A stretch of DNA of 64,000 nucleotides from Pterobdella sp. o SKG-2022 (lineage: Eukaryota; Annelida; Clitellata; Hirudinida; Piscicolidae): contig OZ038320.1 of NCBI GenBank assembly GCA_964035795.1, forward strand, positions 31,533,739 to 31,597,738. The letters are read 5' to 3'. A model generated the notes under the pieces. It did not search any database and had not been told where the DNA came from. It was given only the letters and a program-made list of their open reading frames with translations. Shown here piece after piece: positions 37,301-47,954 of the stretch (its first letter is position 1; each line of letters starts with the position of its first letter). A program made the translations under genes and the position numbers.

Positions 37301-40300
37301 GTTGTGCACAGTTTAGTTTTACCTATAATCTTCGTATTCACAAAGTGACTCTAATACCAAAAAATCAGTTAACGATTTTTTTCTCACCTATTTTTTAACA
37401 CAATTAAAAATTCAATTTTTATTTATAAAAAATACTTTTTCACCTAAATTTTTCAATTTCCAAAACAAATATAAAAATAAATGTTGTGAAATATTTTTTA
37501 CAGAAAATTTGAGATACAAATAGTAGATACAAGGGGTGAAGTGCATTCTTGTAGTGCAAATTCTGTATGCAATCAAAATGGTCATAAGTTGAGATTAAAG
37601 TGGCCTCAGAATTTTTTTAAAATCTGTGAATTTTATTATCAACTCTGTTAGCATCTCATTGTTTGTATATAAAGTTTAAATAACAACAGTCTTCAACGTC
37701 AATTTATGGGAAAAATTTAATACATGATACGTTAGTGTTACGAACGTATTATGATAAGGCTATACTTACCGAAAATTTTAGCAATTTTTGCTCAATAAAT
37801 GTACTAAATTTTTCCCATAAATTGACGTTGAAAACTGTTGATATTGCTTACAAGTACATTAGAATGTCTCTAAAAAGTTAAAGTTTAAAATATTTGAGGT
37901 TTAATTTCTATGTCAATTGTAAAATTTTACTTAGACCATTCAGCAGGATTTTAACATGTTAAAAAACTAATCCAGCCTCGTTTTTTACACATGAAGAGGA
38001 AACAAAGACTTCCCTAAGAAGAAGTTGTCATCATTAGATTTTTTCAATTTATCGTAATTTCTCATAAACAATTTTTGGCATGGAAACTAATTATTATTCT
38101 ACTACATATCAGTTAATACCAATTAGAAATACTCTACTTGAGTATTTTGAATTTTATTTTGCCTTAAATTTCAATTCCAGGATAATATCAAAAATTTGGA
38201 ATTAGAAAATTTAAAACATTTCATTATGAAACTTTATTAGAATTGTGTAAAAATGATTAGTTAATTTGGTGAAATGGGTTAAATAAAACTTACTTCTAAA
38301 AAGATAAATAAACCTATCAAAAATATAGCTGAATCTAACAAAAAATGTGGTCAAAATTTTATCAAAATTTGATTTTCTTTTTTTTGAAACATTATAATAA
38401 TTAGAAAAACGATGTGTATGAAGAATCTCACAATTGTTCACACAATTTTAGCAACAAGCCCCAAAAAGGCTAATCTCACTCCTAGAAAAGGTGACAAAAA
38501 TGTTTCATTTTTCAATATAAGTTTATTCATTAAAATTCTATTCGATTTGAGACTAGACATTCTTCATAAAGAATACACTGAAGAATCTATAGAAACAGGT
38601 TTCGATGATCAGATTAGGGAAAATGACGAATTGGGGAAACAAAACTAAAAAAATCTCAAAGAGATGAGTTCCAAATAAGCACTTAAATAGTTTGAATAAT
38701 CAACAAATGACTTTAACATTAGAAGTTCACACTTCCCAAATAAATTAATAATACATGTGAGGTTTCCGTTTGAGATGCGGTCTGCGTAAAAGATCCGGTT
38801 TAACTTTCTCAAAACTTTCCTTTCGAAGACATTTATCGTGATATACTTAAAATTGTTTTTTGCCAGCATGAAATATATTGGAAAAAACAATGGTTTATTG
38901 ATTTATTTTCTTTTTAAACTAAATGACATGTAAGATAGATGGAAGAAAAAATTTATTTACCGCGTTATTTTCACTTTTTTAATTTTGACCATAGGAAAAG
39001 GTACTATGAAGTTGAATCTCACTAATTCCCGGATATGCATAGAAAGTAATACTATGATACTTCCCTCAAAGTGGAAAAATTGTTCCTGGGTATCTAGGTT
39101 AGATAAGTTTCATTTAAAAAATAATCTTATTCAGTGTTTTTATATGCCATCACTGTACCGCATAACTAACTTAGAGTAATAATGTAAAAATAATTATTTT
39201 TTTTTATTTCCCAAAATATTGATTGTTTAATAAATCATTTATTTTGTATGGTTCGAAAATTCCTAATCATGAATTTCTTCAAAGTTTGCTTCGTCCAATT
39301 TTTTAGGTTTTGGGCTTTTTTTTTGACTTCATCTACACCCGCTAAACCCAAGTTCTTTATTGTATTTTTTTATGAATTTCTTGATTGCATGAATAGCTAA
39401 CCTTTCATTACTCAGCTTTTCTATTTCTTTGTAGTTTGCTCTTGCTTTGCAAAATTTTTTTCACTTTATGAAACATTCTATTTATTCAGTTAGTATTGTT
39501 TTTAAAATGGGTTATCAATTATTTATCTTGTGATGACTCTAGAAAAGTCAATGGCTGTACAAACTTTTCAAAATCTACATTGAAGTTGTAAATGCATCAT
39601 CCTATACTGATGCATTTGCTTGCAGCAAAATGATGAGAGCATTTGAAATATTCCATTCTGACACTCTAATCTAGTATACAGTTTGTATCGAAATATAAAA
39701 ATTCAAAATCAGCAAAATTATGCAAGTGTTTTTCGAAAAATAATAAAGCTGGTACTTTTCATAAATTCCAATCAAAATGCCATGAACATATATTTGCAGT
39801 TTGAAATCAGATTCAAAAAGTCTTTCAGTACAACTTTATAAGAAGTTTTCTTATTGTATGAAATATAACCTCGCATATTAAGCTTTTGAATGTTGGCCAT
39901 TGTCCAAACAAGGGTATGGATTGAAGCCCAAAAACAGCAAAAGCTGAAGCTTCTGTACAAAATCCAGATTTTCAGAGTATAAGAATATGCTAAAAAACTG
40001 TGATAACAGTTTTTCATATCTTTTAGCTTCAGTGTCTGGTGGCTAAAAAGTTTGAAAATTTCACGAATTTTACACAAGCAAAATAAAGGTTTGCTACTTT
40101 TGGAGAACTTTTTTGTCAAATTCTTCGAGCCAAAGATAAATAATCGAAATAAAACACTTCTTGGAGTTTATTTTATTCCATGAATTTTTTCGTAAAATGA
40201 AATTATCTTATCAAGTGGAGGTACAAATATAATGACGTTACTGACTGATTCATATTTGTACCTCCACTTGATAATGAAAGTTCATCTTACGAAAAGCTTC

Positions 40301-43300
40301 GTTGAATAAAAATAAGACCGAAATTTTTTAATTTGATATCAATGTTTTTGTTTAAAAAACTAAAAACATCAAAAATTTATGCCACATTTCATTGGCGAAA
40401 AAGCGCGTTGGAAGTTTTTAGGACACATCATATGGTTGAACGATTATCTTTTTTAAAATAAGCGTCACTAAAAACTCTTATTAAAAAGCAAAACGACTCC
40501 TTTACAACATTTCCCTTTCCCACGACATGAAAATTCATTGCCTCATATCCATGTAGCACGCAATTGTAAGTACAGGAACAATTTTTTTTTCTTTTTTCAA
40601 TTTAAAAAAAAAAAATATTTTGCAATTTCAATTTATTCATCGAAGCAATACAATCATGAAATTATCAAGCACTTTCGATGCGTGTATAATTCGAAACTAA
40701 ATAAATAATAGAACAGATAGTTGTGTACAGTTCAATTTCAACAAAACTATTCTTGTCTATAAAATATACATGGAACCAAAAAATGAGTTAGCCACTTTAT
40801 TTAATTACATTTTCATTTAGAAAATTTGAAGTTCAGTTTGAATTCGAAAACAAAGATTTTCTATATGGATTTTTTCTCAATTCCTCAAAACAAATGAAGA
40901 AAAATGTTATAAATTATTTTTTAAAGAGATGTTGTGATGAAAATAGTTGATGCAAATGGTACCGGAACTATTTGTGAAAAAAATTTGTTATGCAATAAAA
41001 CTGGCCATTTGTTGAAAATACGGGGGAATAAAAACAGTTATAAATTATGTGAAATTCTCATCGAATACAGTGAGTAGTCCATTGCTTTTAGATAGAGCTT
41101 GAATTTTTTGAGATATTCCTTTTTTAATTTTAAAGTTCATTAGAGTTTTGCATGATTTTGAAATGTAAAAAAACTAATTCAGCCAACAGTTCCGTAACTG
41201 AAGAGAAAACAAGAACTTTCCATAAAACTAGTTGTAATCATTAGATTTTTTCAATTTATCGTAATTTCTCATAAACAATTTTTGGCATGGAAACTAATTA
41301 TTATTCTACTACATATCAGTTAATACCAATTAGAAATACTCTACTTGAGTATTTTGAATTTTATTTTGCCTTAAATTTCAATTCCAGGATAATATCAAAA
41401 AGTTAAAATTTTTAAATAGAAGCTTTAGCTAAATCAATCAAAGAGTTTGTCTCATCATAAAACTTTATCAGGACTGTGTCAAATTGATTAGTTAATTCGA
41501 GGGTTCATGAATAATTTACTTCATAATAGATAAATAAACTTATCAGAAATATAGCTAAATCTAGCAAAAAATTTGGTAAAAAGTTCTTCAAAATTTGATT
41601 TTCTCTTTTTCAAAACATGTTAATAAAGATAAATACGATTTGTATGAAGAATCTCACGATAGTTCAAACAATTTTAGCAACAAGCACCGAAAAGCCGAAT
41701 CTCACTCTTAAAAAAGGTAACAAAAAAGATTCATTCTTCAATATAGCTTCTTAATTCATTAAAACTCTTACTTGAAAATAATTCTATTTAATTTGAAACT
41801 AGAATGCTTTCATAAAAGATATACCGAAAAAAAAATAGTGTATGAAATTACAAAAGCTGGTTTCAATAATTAGATTAGTTTAGAAAAAATTTCTATTGGG
41901 GGAGACAAAGCTAAAAAGACTTTTAAGAGGTAAGGATAAAGTTATCATTAAAAAAGCTTGGTCGTTAAAGCTCTTCAACATTTGAAGTTTATTTTTCAGA
42001 AATAATTGAAATATTTATGGAATATCTAAGCCATAAATAAACTCAGCTCAACATTAAGAGGCAGAAAACTCACATTACTAGGACTGAGACTCGTCTGCGC
42101 AAACATCAATGAGCGCATATTTCTACGCACCAACCAAACCAACCCAAAGCCTACCAAAAACCACTAAAGTTTCCGGTTTACAAAAAAAGCCCAGAGCTTT
42201 CAACATCGAGTAGAATAACGAATTTATATAAAAAAAGAGCAACTGCCACTGACAAAAAACAATGGACAAAACTTATTAGCAAAAGAAAATTTTTTAACTA
42301 TATCTTTTTTCCGACGTAAAACATTTTAAAGCCGCCTTATTCAAGAAAAAAGCATTTAATGTTCAACTATAGATGTTTTTATTGATAAAAACAAAAGTTC
42401 CTTGACACCAGCTCCAATGGTAAAATTTTGCAATGAACAATGTATTTAGCATAAGGGAAAATCACTATGTAATGTTATATCCAAGCAGTGAATTCAAAAT
42501 ACCTTGTTTTTTAATCTTCAAGTTATTTACAAGAAGTTAAATATGTGGTCCTAAATAAACTAAAACTGTGTATTTGTTTAAATTTTTTTAAATTGTCTTA
42601 CAGGTGGGCCATTTGATTGTAGTTTGATTATAAAGAATATAGATGTGTGAAAAGAAAAAGAGATAAAAAACAGAAAAGCACACTAATTCATTAAATTTAT
42701 GATTTCTAAAACTTCAGATTTGGAGATTGAGATCAGTAAAAATGATAGAGAAATTGACTTGCACGATGTAAAGTCATGCAATAACGGATCAAAAATACAA
42801 TTTGAAGTTGAAGTCAAATGCCTCCATTTTGAAAGGTTATGGATACAAAATATTTTAATTTTTTTTCAGTTTCTTATTTTATTTTCAATAACCTTTACAT
42901 TCTAGTTCGCTACCGCAGAAAAGAATGGTTGATACTCTTGAAACACAATTTTAAATGAGATTTGGAGAACTTTTCTCTTTGACCAGATAGCTGAACTAAG
43001 TATTCTTGCAATAGCATCTGCTGGTAGTGTGTTACACAAAAGTACGCAGTTTCAATTGAGAGTGTTCTTGGTGAAGTTCAGACATGAAACTAATTCAAGC
43101 ATTACAAAGCCTACCAGCAAAATTATGTCTGGATATCACTTCAAAGAGAAAATTTTTTCATCTTATAAAATTTCCCACATTTTACATAGATGTATCATTA
43201 GTCCCAATAGCTGTGTTGAAATTTAAATGACAATATTCAGAAGATCTTTTGTTAAGCTTGAGAAATGAGAATACTTTGTCATTTTTTTGAAGAATATAAA

Positions 43301-45679
43301 TAAATATTCATAGACTATAATCTTTTCAAAAACATTTTATATTCGATTTTTTTTGATTTTTATCATAAAATGAAAAAGATTTTAGATACATATCTTTTTT
43401 TAAAAAACTAAGTTTCAAAAAATTCAACTTTGTCATTATTCGTTAGTATATTATTTTTAAAATTCAGTTCTATTTATATTACTATAGAAACATAGATGAA
43501 GGGTTTCAATAGAAATTATATTTATTGCTAGATTAATGTGAAATTATCGTAATAAAGATTAATTATGAATAACTAAGTAAAGAACAAAGATAAATTTCTA
43601 TAGTGAAATTGATATAGTTCTTGTAATTTTTGTGTTGTTAACAGTTTGTTCTTTTTGTCCCTTTGGTTATTTTTACAATTCTTTTAAATAAGGGGTCCCA
43701 CGCTTTAGAGTTCACTGACAATTGTAAGTCATTATAACTAAGTTAAATTTGTCAAAAATTTTAAATTATTGAAAAAATATATGTATTTAAAATCTTCCTC
43801 ATTTTTTGAAGAAAATCAAGAAAATTGAATTTAAAAAAAAGTTACATAAGATGTCTCTAAAAAAACACATTATTTATTTAATTCATAGTATTCATGTAAC
43901 TTCCTCAAATTGTTGTTTTATACATAATTAATGGAATATTCTGAGGGCGCTTCAAATAGGAAAGTGACAACTTGAGTAATACTTTAAAGAAAAATGAGTG
44001 GAAGAACATTGGAATTCATGCATTATTTTTTTCATAAATTAACCCAAATTACCTAAATTTAGCTAAAACATCATGACAAATTGTCCTCATCCACATAGTT
44101 ATGTGAGGCATCTCACAACATCATAAATAGCTGTTATGAGTTGTAGTTTTTTAAATTTACTTTGAAAACAAAATTCGTTAACAACAAAATTTTTTTTCAG
44201 GCCAGTGTGTATGCAATTTCCTTTGAAAAAAATCCTTCATGTTGTTAAAGTAGACATACAATATCTATATGGAGAGTAAGAACATTATGGTTATAGAGAT
44301 TATGTTACTGGAGTTTATACTAACAAATATAATTCAAAATAATTAATTCTTCTTTTTTTGATTTTAAATACATTCTTATTTCAAAATAACTCTTAATGAA
44401 CATTTAAAAGAATAGACACGCTAACTTTGATAGACAATGAAGGCATGAGAACTCACTGCTATGTTTATAAATGTGAAGCACTAGCGAATAAAATAGAGAT
44501 ACAATGGAAACCAAGAAAAACGAATCTTTGTAACCTCATTGTTTCCATTATCTCAAGTTTGTAACCATTTATAAACACATTATCGGATGAGCGTTTGTTT
44601 CAACAAATGTCAAATTAGTATCAACAATTCATGAGTAGATTTGAAAAAATAAGTTTTTAAAAAATGATTTATTTGAAAAAAACCCCAAAATATTATTTTA
44701 TAACTTTTTTTTCTAATATTTATGTTTTACAACTTTCAGCTCCTAAAGGTAAAAGTGAAGTTTCCATGCTTACTCAAATATATTAACTTGATTTTTTTAA
44801 AAATATATTTCAAAAAAATTTTATAGAATTATAATATGTTATTAGTTGTATTTTTAGATTCTTATTCTTTTTTGCGAGTTTCCAAGCAAGTATTAATATC
44901 TTCTGCACAAATTTTGTTTATTTGTACAAAAGAACCAACGCTTTCAGGAAATAACTATATAAGCATATAGAGTTTTGTTGACATAAACACATGATAAAAC
45001 TAAAATAATTCATTTATAATCTATCTTTCAAGATGCCCCTAAGTTCAATCTGCTTATTTTGGTTTTTCTCTTCTTGGTCATGATTTTGGTCCTAACCACG
45101 TATAACTTTTTGAAAATTATTTAATTGATGTTTTTTTTTAATTTATAGATTACACTTACAGCTTGAATTTAATTTTCAACAAAATTTTTTTCATTTTTTA
45201 CTACAAAAATTTCAATTTTGATTTGTAGAGCAAACAAATATATTGCAAAAAGACGCACTCACAAAATGGAAAACGTTTCAAATAGAATTGATATGACGGA
45301 AGAAAAATTAAGAAATGCAAAATCAGAATTTAAAGTTTCGAAAAAAAAGACAACTATTTCCAAAGCTCCAATACGCTTTCCTATCAACAAAACAAAGCAG
45401 TTTTCCATAAAGCCGGAAGATGATTTTAATATAAATGATATCACGACAAAAGCATCAGAAAAATCTAAATCAGAAATTAAAGTATCGAAAAAAAATAAAA
45501 CTAATTCTAAAGCTCCAAAAGGTTTCACTTTCAAAGAAACAAAGAAGTTTTCTTTAAGACCGGAATATGCTTCTAATATAATTGATATAACAATAAAAAC
45601 ACCAGAAAAGTCTACATCAGAACTTAAAATAACAAAAAAAATAACAACTACACTATCAAAAGTGAAAAATACAAAGTAA
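34337..45679 (+). CDS. Receptor-like gene 1: secreted/TM protein with repeated Cys modules (whole model)
   Basis: I do not recognise this gene as described. The exon order by splice sites and phase is: signal peptide, then modules of Y-X, E-Y-X and E-Y, then a 9-base microexon, a TM exon and a tail. Every junction except one is phase-compatible. X exons read IVD..G....C..N.LCN.TGH.LKI then .LCE....Y, close to the end of fucolectin/F5-8-type domains (GRYV.I...LTLCEVEVY in that family). Y exons end NCSW..R, like the DCC..R of the same fold. The N-terminal half of a classical domain is not visible, so these are short variants or a different Cys fold. It would be a type I membrane protein with the lectin-like part outside and a Lys-rich tail inside. 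The third module lacks a clean X exon, so the model may be incomplete. A paralogue follows 674 bases downstream. Confidence 0.55.
34466..34510 (+). pseudogene. Broken E exon of gene 1
   Basis: After tttttcag the frame starts THQEGVESS like the intact E exon of gene 2 (46493), but the 3' half with its donor is deleted and the frame reaches TAA. Comparison with gene 2 shows about 100 bases lost between two copies of a short GAGCT-containing direct repeat. Skipping this exon keeps phase 1, so the gene could still splice signal peptide to Y. Confidence 0.5.
35229..35295 (+). CDS. Gene 1 Y exon, module 1
   Basis: The 67-base exon (phase 1 in, phase 2 out) encodes EKCFKGSKVVFWKNNNCYET and then NR. 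The acceptor is caccaaag|CT and the donor AAATAG|GTTACA. It shares the two cysteines, the central hydrophobic strand and the final Arg with the other Y exons. Confidence 0.5.
35531..36198 (-). mobile_element. L2/CR1-like LINE 3' fragment inserted into gene 1 intron
   Basis: The minus-strand frame 36190-35611 encodes the C-terminal end of a non-LTR reverse transcriptase, with SRIDYCNSLLCRLP, LQNRAAKTALQ and LHWLPVVLRAQFKLL. After a single stop (TGA at 35709-35707, where the family has Trp in LWNSLP) it continues NSLPLNVRLSPSLKIFRK to a second stop. It ends in a GCGCC..GTGCGCCCTACAAATA tail with TAAT-like units, typical of L2. Both edges are fixed because the paralogous introns at 47850 and 53580 lack it. 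It is 5'-truncated. Confidence 0.9.
36262..37130 (+). repeat. Conserved intron block (copy 1 of 4)
   Basis: The intron between Y and X of module 1. It is about 85-95% alike, by eye, to blocks at 39508, 47955 and 53663, each at the same place between a Y and an X exon or its relic. A run of about 140 bases near 36975-37115 is essentially identical to 48680-48820. No common reading frame survives in all copies. Confidence 0.85.
37504..37646 (+). CDS. Gene 1 X exon, module 1
   Basis: The 143-base exon (phase 2 in, phase 1 out) encodes KFEIQIVDTRGEVHSCSANS, then VCNQNGHKLRLKWP and FFKICEFYY. The acceptor is tttttacag|A. The donor CTCT|GTTAGC is weaker than in the other X exons; without splicing there the frame stops at once. 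It has the same length as the X exon of module 2. Confidence 0.55.
37683..37846 (+). repeat. Palindromic foldback repeat (family P, full copy)
   Basis: Arms of about 42 bases (37683-37724 and 37798-37840) read cttcaacgtcaatttatggg and its reverse complement, around a central part with cttaccgaaaattttagc. It is a MITE-like foldback in the intron after X, with related copies at 1285 and 47590. Confidence 0.8.
38452..38490 (+). CDS. Gene 1 E exon, module 2
   Basis: The 39-base symmetric exon (phase 1 both ends) encodes TSPKKANLTPRK plus split codons. Sites are cacaattttag|CA and AAAG|GTGACA. Joined to the X exon before it, T plus CA gives Ser, so the frame stays open. An N-linked glycosylation motif (NLT) is shared with the module 3 copy. 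Confidence 0.5.
38995..39097 (+). CDS. Gene 1 Y exon, module 2
   Basis: The 103-base exon (phase 1 in, phase 2 out) encodes KGTMKLNLTNSRICIES and ends LPSKWKNCSWVSR. An alternative acceptor at 39042 would give a shorter in-phase exon without the first Cys. The donor is TCTAG|GTTAGA. Confidence 0.5.
39508..40560 (+). repeat. Conserved intron block (copy 2 of 4)
   Basis: The intron between Y and X of module 2, homologous to the block at 36262. It contains a foldback element at 40166-40316 that the other copies lack. The 3' third is more diverged than in copies 1 and 3. Confidence 0.8.
40166..40316 (+). repeat. Foldback element with 65-bp arms (family F, copy 1)
   Basis: Inverted arms at 40166-40230 and 40251-40316 share the inner sequence atcaagtggaggtacaaata and end near cttacgaaaagcttcg. 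The same cttacgaaaagcttcg core and cacttgataatg occur in the foldback at 60801, which marks a MITE-like family. Confidence 0.8.
40927..41069 (+). CDS. Gene 1 X exon, module 2
   Basis: The 143-base exon (phase 2 in, phase 1 out) encodes DVVMKIVDANGTGTICEKN, then LLCNKTGHLLKI and SYKLCEILIEY. The donor is strong, TACA|GTGAGT. This is the clearest copy of the fucolectin-like C-terminal pattern (C, C, G-x-x-[LI]-x-I, LCE-x-x-[VI]-x-Y). Confidence 0.6.
41678..41716 (+). CDS. Gene 1 E exon, module 3
   Basis: The 39-base symmetric phase 1 exon encodes TSTEKPNLTLKK plus split codons. Sites are acaattttag|CA and AAAAAG|GTAACA. It has the same length and position as the E exon of module 2. Confidence 0.5.
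42718..42835 (+). CDS. Gene 1 Y-class exon, module 3
   Basis: The 118-base exon (phase 1 in, phase 2 out, as for other Y exons) encodes DLEIEISKNDREIDLHDVKS and then CNNGSKIQFEVEVKCLHFER. Sites are aaacttcag|AT and GAAAG|GTTATG. The content differs from the other Y exons and looks partly like an X exon (SCNNGSKI..), so it may be a fused or diverged form. Confidence 0.45.
44201..44275 (+). CDS. Possible gene 1 X-like exon, module 3
   Basis: The acceptor tttttttcag|G is followed by an open frame PVCMQFPLKKILHVVKVDIQ, then YLYG and donor GGAGA|GTAAGA. Its entry phase 2 fits the Y exon before it, but its exit phase 2 does not fit the microexon, where joining gives a stop within two codons. It may end a secreted isoform, be decayed, or not be an exon. 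Confidence 0.25.
44461..44580 (+). repeat. Imperfect inverted repeat in gene 1 intron
   Basis: Left part gtttataaatg ... gagatacaatggaaac and right part gtttccattatctc ... catttataaaca are imperfect reverse complements. It is a small foldback with no second copy noticed in the window. Confidence 0.5.
44740..44748 (+). CDS. Gene 1 nine-base microexon
   Basis: The acceptor acaactttcag is followed by CTCCTAAAG and donor GTAAAA, phase 1 on both sides. With X (A|) before and the TM exon (AT GCC) after, it reads T-P-K-D-A-P-K-F. The TM exon begins with the same APK-like motif, which suggests the microexon arose by partial duplication. Short exons are easily imagined, so confidence is limited. Confidence 0.4.
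45033..45099 (+). CDS. Gene 1 transmembrane exon
   Basis: The 67-base exon (phase 1 in, phase 2 out) encodes APKFNLLILVFLFLVMILVL plus T. It is a single 17-18 residue hydrophobic helix preceded by Lys and followed, in the next exon, by the basic stop-transfer sequence AKRR. Sites are ctatctttcaag|AT and CCAC|GTATAA. Confidence 0.6.
45229..45679 (+). CDS. Gene 1 terminal exon: Lys-rich repeated cytoplasmic tail
   Basis: The 451-base exon (phase 2 in) runs about 149 codons from ANKYIAKRRTHKMENVSNR to VKNTK and TAA. It contains about two and a half copies of a 49-residue repeat: SEFKVSKKK, SKAP, KPEDDFNINDITTKASEKS, then SEIKVSKKN, SKAP, RPEYASNIIDITIKTPEKS, then SELKITKK. It is very rich in Lys, Ser and Thr, with no Cys. 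I see no clear ITIM/ITAM motif. The homologous exon of gene 2 is at 55750. Confidence 0.65.
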
Positions 45680-46352
45680 TATGACAATCAATGAAGAGCC
45701 TTGAAAATCATTGATAAATTTTGAAAGTTCATTTGAGAATACACTTTTCCATAAGTACAACTTTATCTTAATTAGGTTCGATAAGGTTGTACTTATCGAA
45801 TATTTTAAATTTTAGATAAATTTGCATCAATAAAATCGTCTTTTTTTAACAAATAAACGACATAACTGAAAAAATCAAATCAAAAATTTTAAATTAGATA
45901 AAAAAGTTCATTAAAAATAATAAGCTTTGAAAATCTAAGAACTAAATTTTAATTCCTCGTTATGTTTGATGAAGAATGCAGAATTTTCATCAAAAGCACC
46001 TACTAGAAAAACTTGATTGAAGTATATCAAATTTTACTCTATGCAAAAATATTTGATATATCTTTCTTATCTTATGGCAATACTATAGTAGAAACATAGA
46101 AAAAAATGGATATTAGAAACGAATACTGCAAAACTCAGACGTTTATTTGCATCGTTTCATCGAACTAAGTTTCTCTATTTCACTAAGTAATGTGAATATA
46201 TTTTTTTAAATCAACTTTTAAGCAACTTTGTTTATAAGTTAGGTTTTATTTATAAAAATTCTATTCCGAGTTGGTTTGGTCATCAACTACGTTCTAATAT
46301 TCTAAGTTGACTTTTTCAATATTAACTATCTTCCAAACGTCAGCGTGATAAA

Positions 46353-46401
46353 ATGAAAAATCTTTTGTATATAATTTACCTTATATTGCTCCTGGAAAAA
46401 A
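46353..46401 (+). CDS. Gene 2 signal-peptide exon
   Basis: ATG followed by KNLLYIIYLILLLEK, ending A|GTAAAT. It is nearly identical to the gene 1 exon, and flanking intron sequence on both sides is also almost unchanged. Confidence 0.65.
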
Positions 46402-46492
46402 GTAAATTATTTAATACTTTTTCAGTAATATAAAAATGGCACACAGACAAAAGGTAAGGATGAAGTAGAACTGAAAAAATATATTTTTTCAG

Positions 46493-46567
46493 CTAATCAA
46501 GAAGGAGAAGAGAGCTCGAGATTCTCAAAAAAAAATGAATTCACTCTTGTGCGAAAAAAACGTGAAG
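46493..46567 (+). CDS. Gene 2 E exon (intact long form)
   Basis: The 75-base symmetric phase 1 exon encodes TNQEGEESSRFSKKNEFTLV and then RKKRE plus a split Gly. Sites are ttttttcag|CT and GAAG|GTTTGT. It is longer at its 5' end than the 39-base E exons of gene 1 and ends in the same basic pattern. Confidence 0.5.
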
Positions 46568-46996
46568 GTTTGTATACTAATCTCAGTTATTTTTTCTTGA
46601 TTTTCTATTTTCCAAGAGCTGATCATAAGTTGATAACATTCATTTACAATGAAAAAATTATAACTATTATTCGGTTCACAAAATAATTGATAGTTTTCGT
46701 TAGACTCTTCTTCAAAGGAAACTTCAATTTAAGTGAAAAAATATTTATTTCATAAAGGAAACCAAAGTATATATAGCGTATAAACTCTGTTTAATATAAA
46801 AAAAAAAGACCGCTTTCATGAAGTATGTACTGGAGTTTATAAAATTATAAAAGCTAGTTTCCATGATTATATTGGTTCAGACGATTGGAAGAAATAAGCT
46901 AAAAAGACCTGAGAGAGAAAATAATGAAGTTTGAACAAACAAAAAATGATTTCAGCATTTGAACTACACTTTTCCAAAATATAATAATAATTTTTC

Positions 46997-47206
46997 GGCC
47001 CGTGTAGCTCAGAGGTAAAGCATTAGACTAATTCTCCAAAGTTACTGGGCTCGATCCCGCATGGGCTGGCAACTTGCACTTATTCCACAGTGTGTTTTTG
47101 CTACAATAAATTTTTAGCAAGCTCTTTGATCTATGAGTAAAATGGCTTCATAAATGCCGATCTACATTACATTACACTACATTACGTTACATTACCCAAA
47201 AAAGAT
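46997..47206 (+). mobile_element. tRNA-Ile-derived SINE, copy 2 (full length)
   Basis: The head GGCCCGTGTAGCTCAGAGG (A box) and GGGCTCGATCC (B box) fold like a tRNA. The body contains TTATTCCACAGTGTGTTTT and an L2-like 3' part (GCAAGCTCTTTGA...TTCATAAATG), with an ATTAC/ACATT-repeat tail. It lies in the intron between E and Y of gene 2; the gene 1 counterpart has no SINE there. Confidence 0.9.
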
Positions 47207-47407
47207 CCGGTTCATCTATTTTAAGACTTTTCTTTCAAAAACAATTGATATAGTATAAAATTAATTGAAATATATATAAAAAAATTAATTTACTATTGAC
47301 TTATTTTTTTTAAATTTAGGAAATAGAAAAAATTTATTTATTACTAAAATTCCAACATTTTAATTTACCTATTTGAAAAAGTTACATATATTTGAATCTC
47401 ACTGAAG

Positions 47408-47476
47408 CTGTGGGCTGCAAAAAAAAAACGATAAAATTAAACTTCAGTCGATGTCAAATTGTTCCCGGATTGAAAG
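47408..47476 (+). pseudogene. Gene 2 first Y exon, frameshifted
   Basis: 69 bases between ctcactgaag and AAAG|GTTAGA, where 67 or 70 would keep phase. A run of ten A after the first TGC explains the shift. Past the run the Y pattern is clear (DKIKLQSMSNCSRIER). Confidence 0.5.
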
Positions 47477-47589
47477 GTTAGATAAGTTTCATTTTTTTTA
47501 TGAGTCAAGTTGTGGTTTAACAAAATTAATGAAGACAAGAATAAAACATTATATAACTAACTTTTCAAAAAAATTTCAATGTACTTATA

Positions 47590-47740
47590 AGCAATATTCA
47601 ACAATGTTTAACAAGAATTTATGAGAAAAATTCAGTACATTTATAAGACAAAAATAGCTTGAGTTTTTGGTAAGAGTGCCTTTACATTTATACTTTAGCA
47701 TCATACTAAATGTAATGCATTTTTCTCATAAACGTATAAC
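47590..47740 (-). repeat. Diverged copy of foldback family P
   Basis: Read on the minus strand, it resembles the right half of the palindrome at 37683 (tttctcataaattc, aatgtac, caaaaatagct, ttttggtaag in reverse). It is more diverged than the copy at 1285. Confidence 0.4.
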
Positions 47741-47954
47741 TAATTATTTAGGTAAAAAAACTATTACAAAAAAGAGTAATTTAGCTCAAATTCTAAACTA
47801 AACTATTACCAAAAAATGCCTCATCAGCTAAGACCAAGTGGTCCTGTCACATACCATACACCATTCAAAAACCTAATACTTCTGACTATTTTTAAACACC
47901 GTTTCGACAGCATAATCAAAGTGGGAAAAATATATATATCAAGTTTCACAGAAT

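Noticed and set aside
36421..40119. Minus-strand open frames at 36421-36726 and 39772-40119 in the conserved intron blocks
   Set aside because: They occupy homologous DNA, but the frames are not conserved between the four copies, so they are not coding.
45259..45687. 142-codon minus-strand frame rich in Phe and Val
   Set aside because: It is the exact antisense of the Lys-rich tail exon; the plus strand has splice sites, a stop-transfer context and a paralogue.
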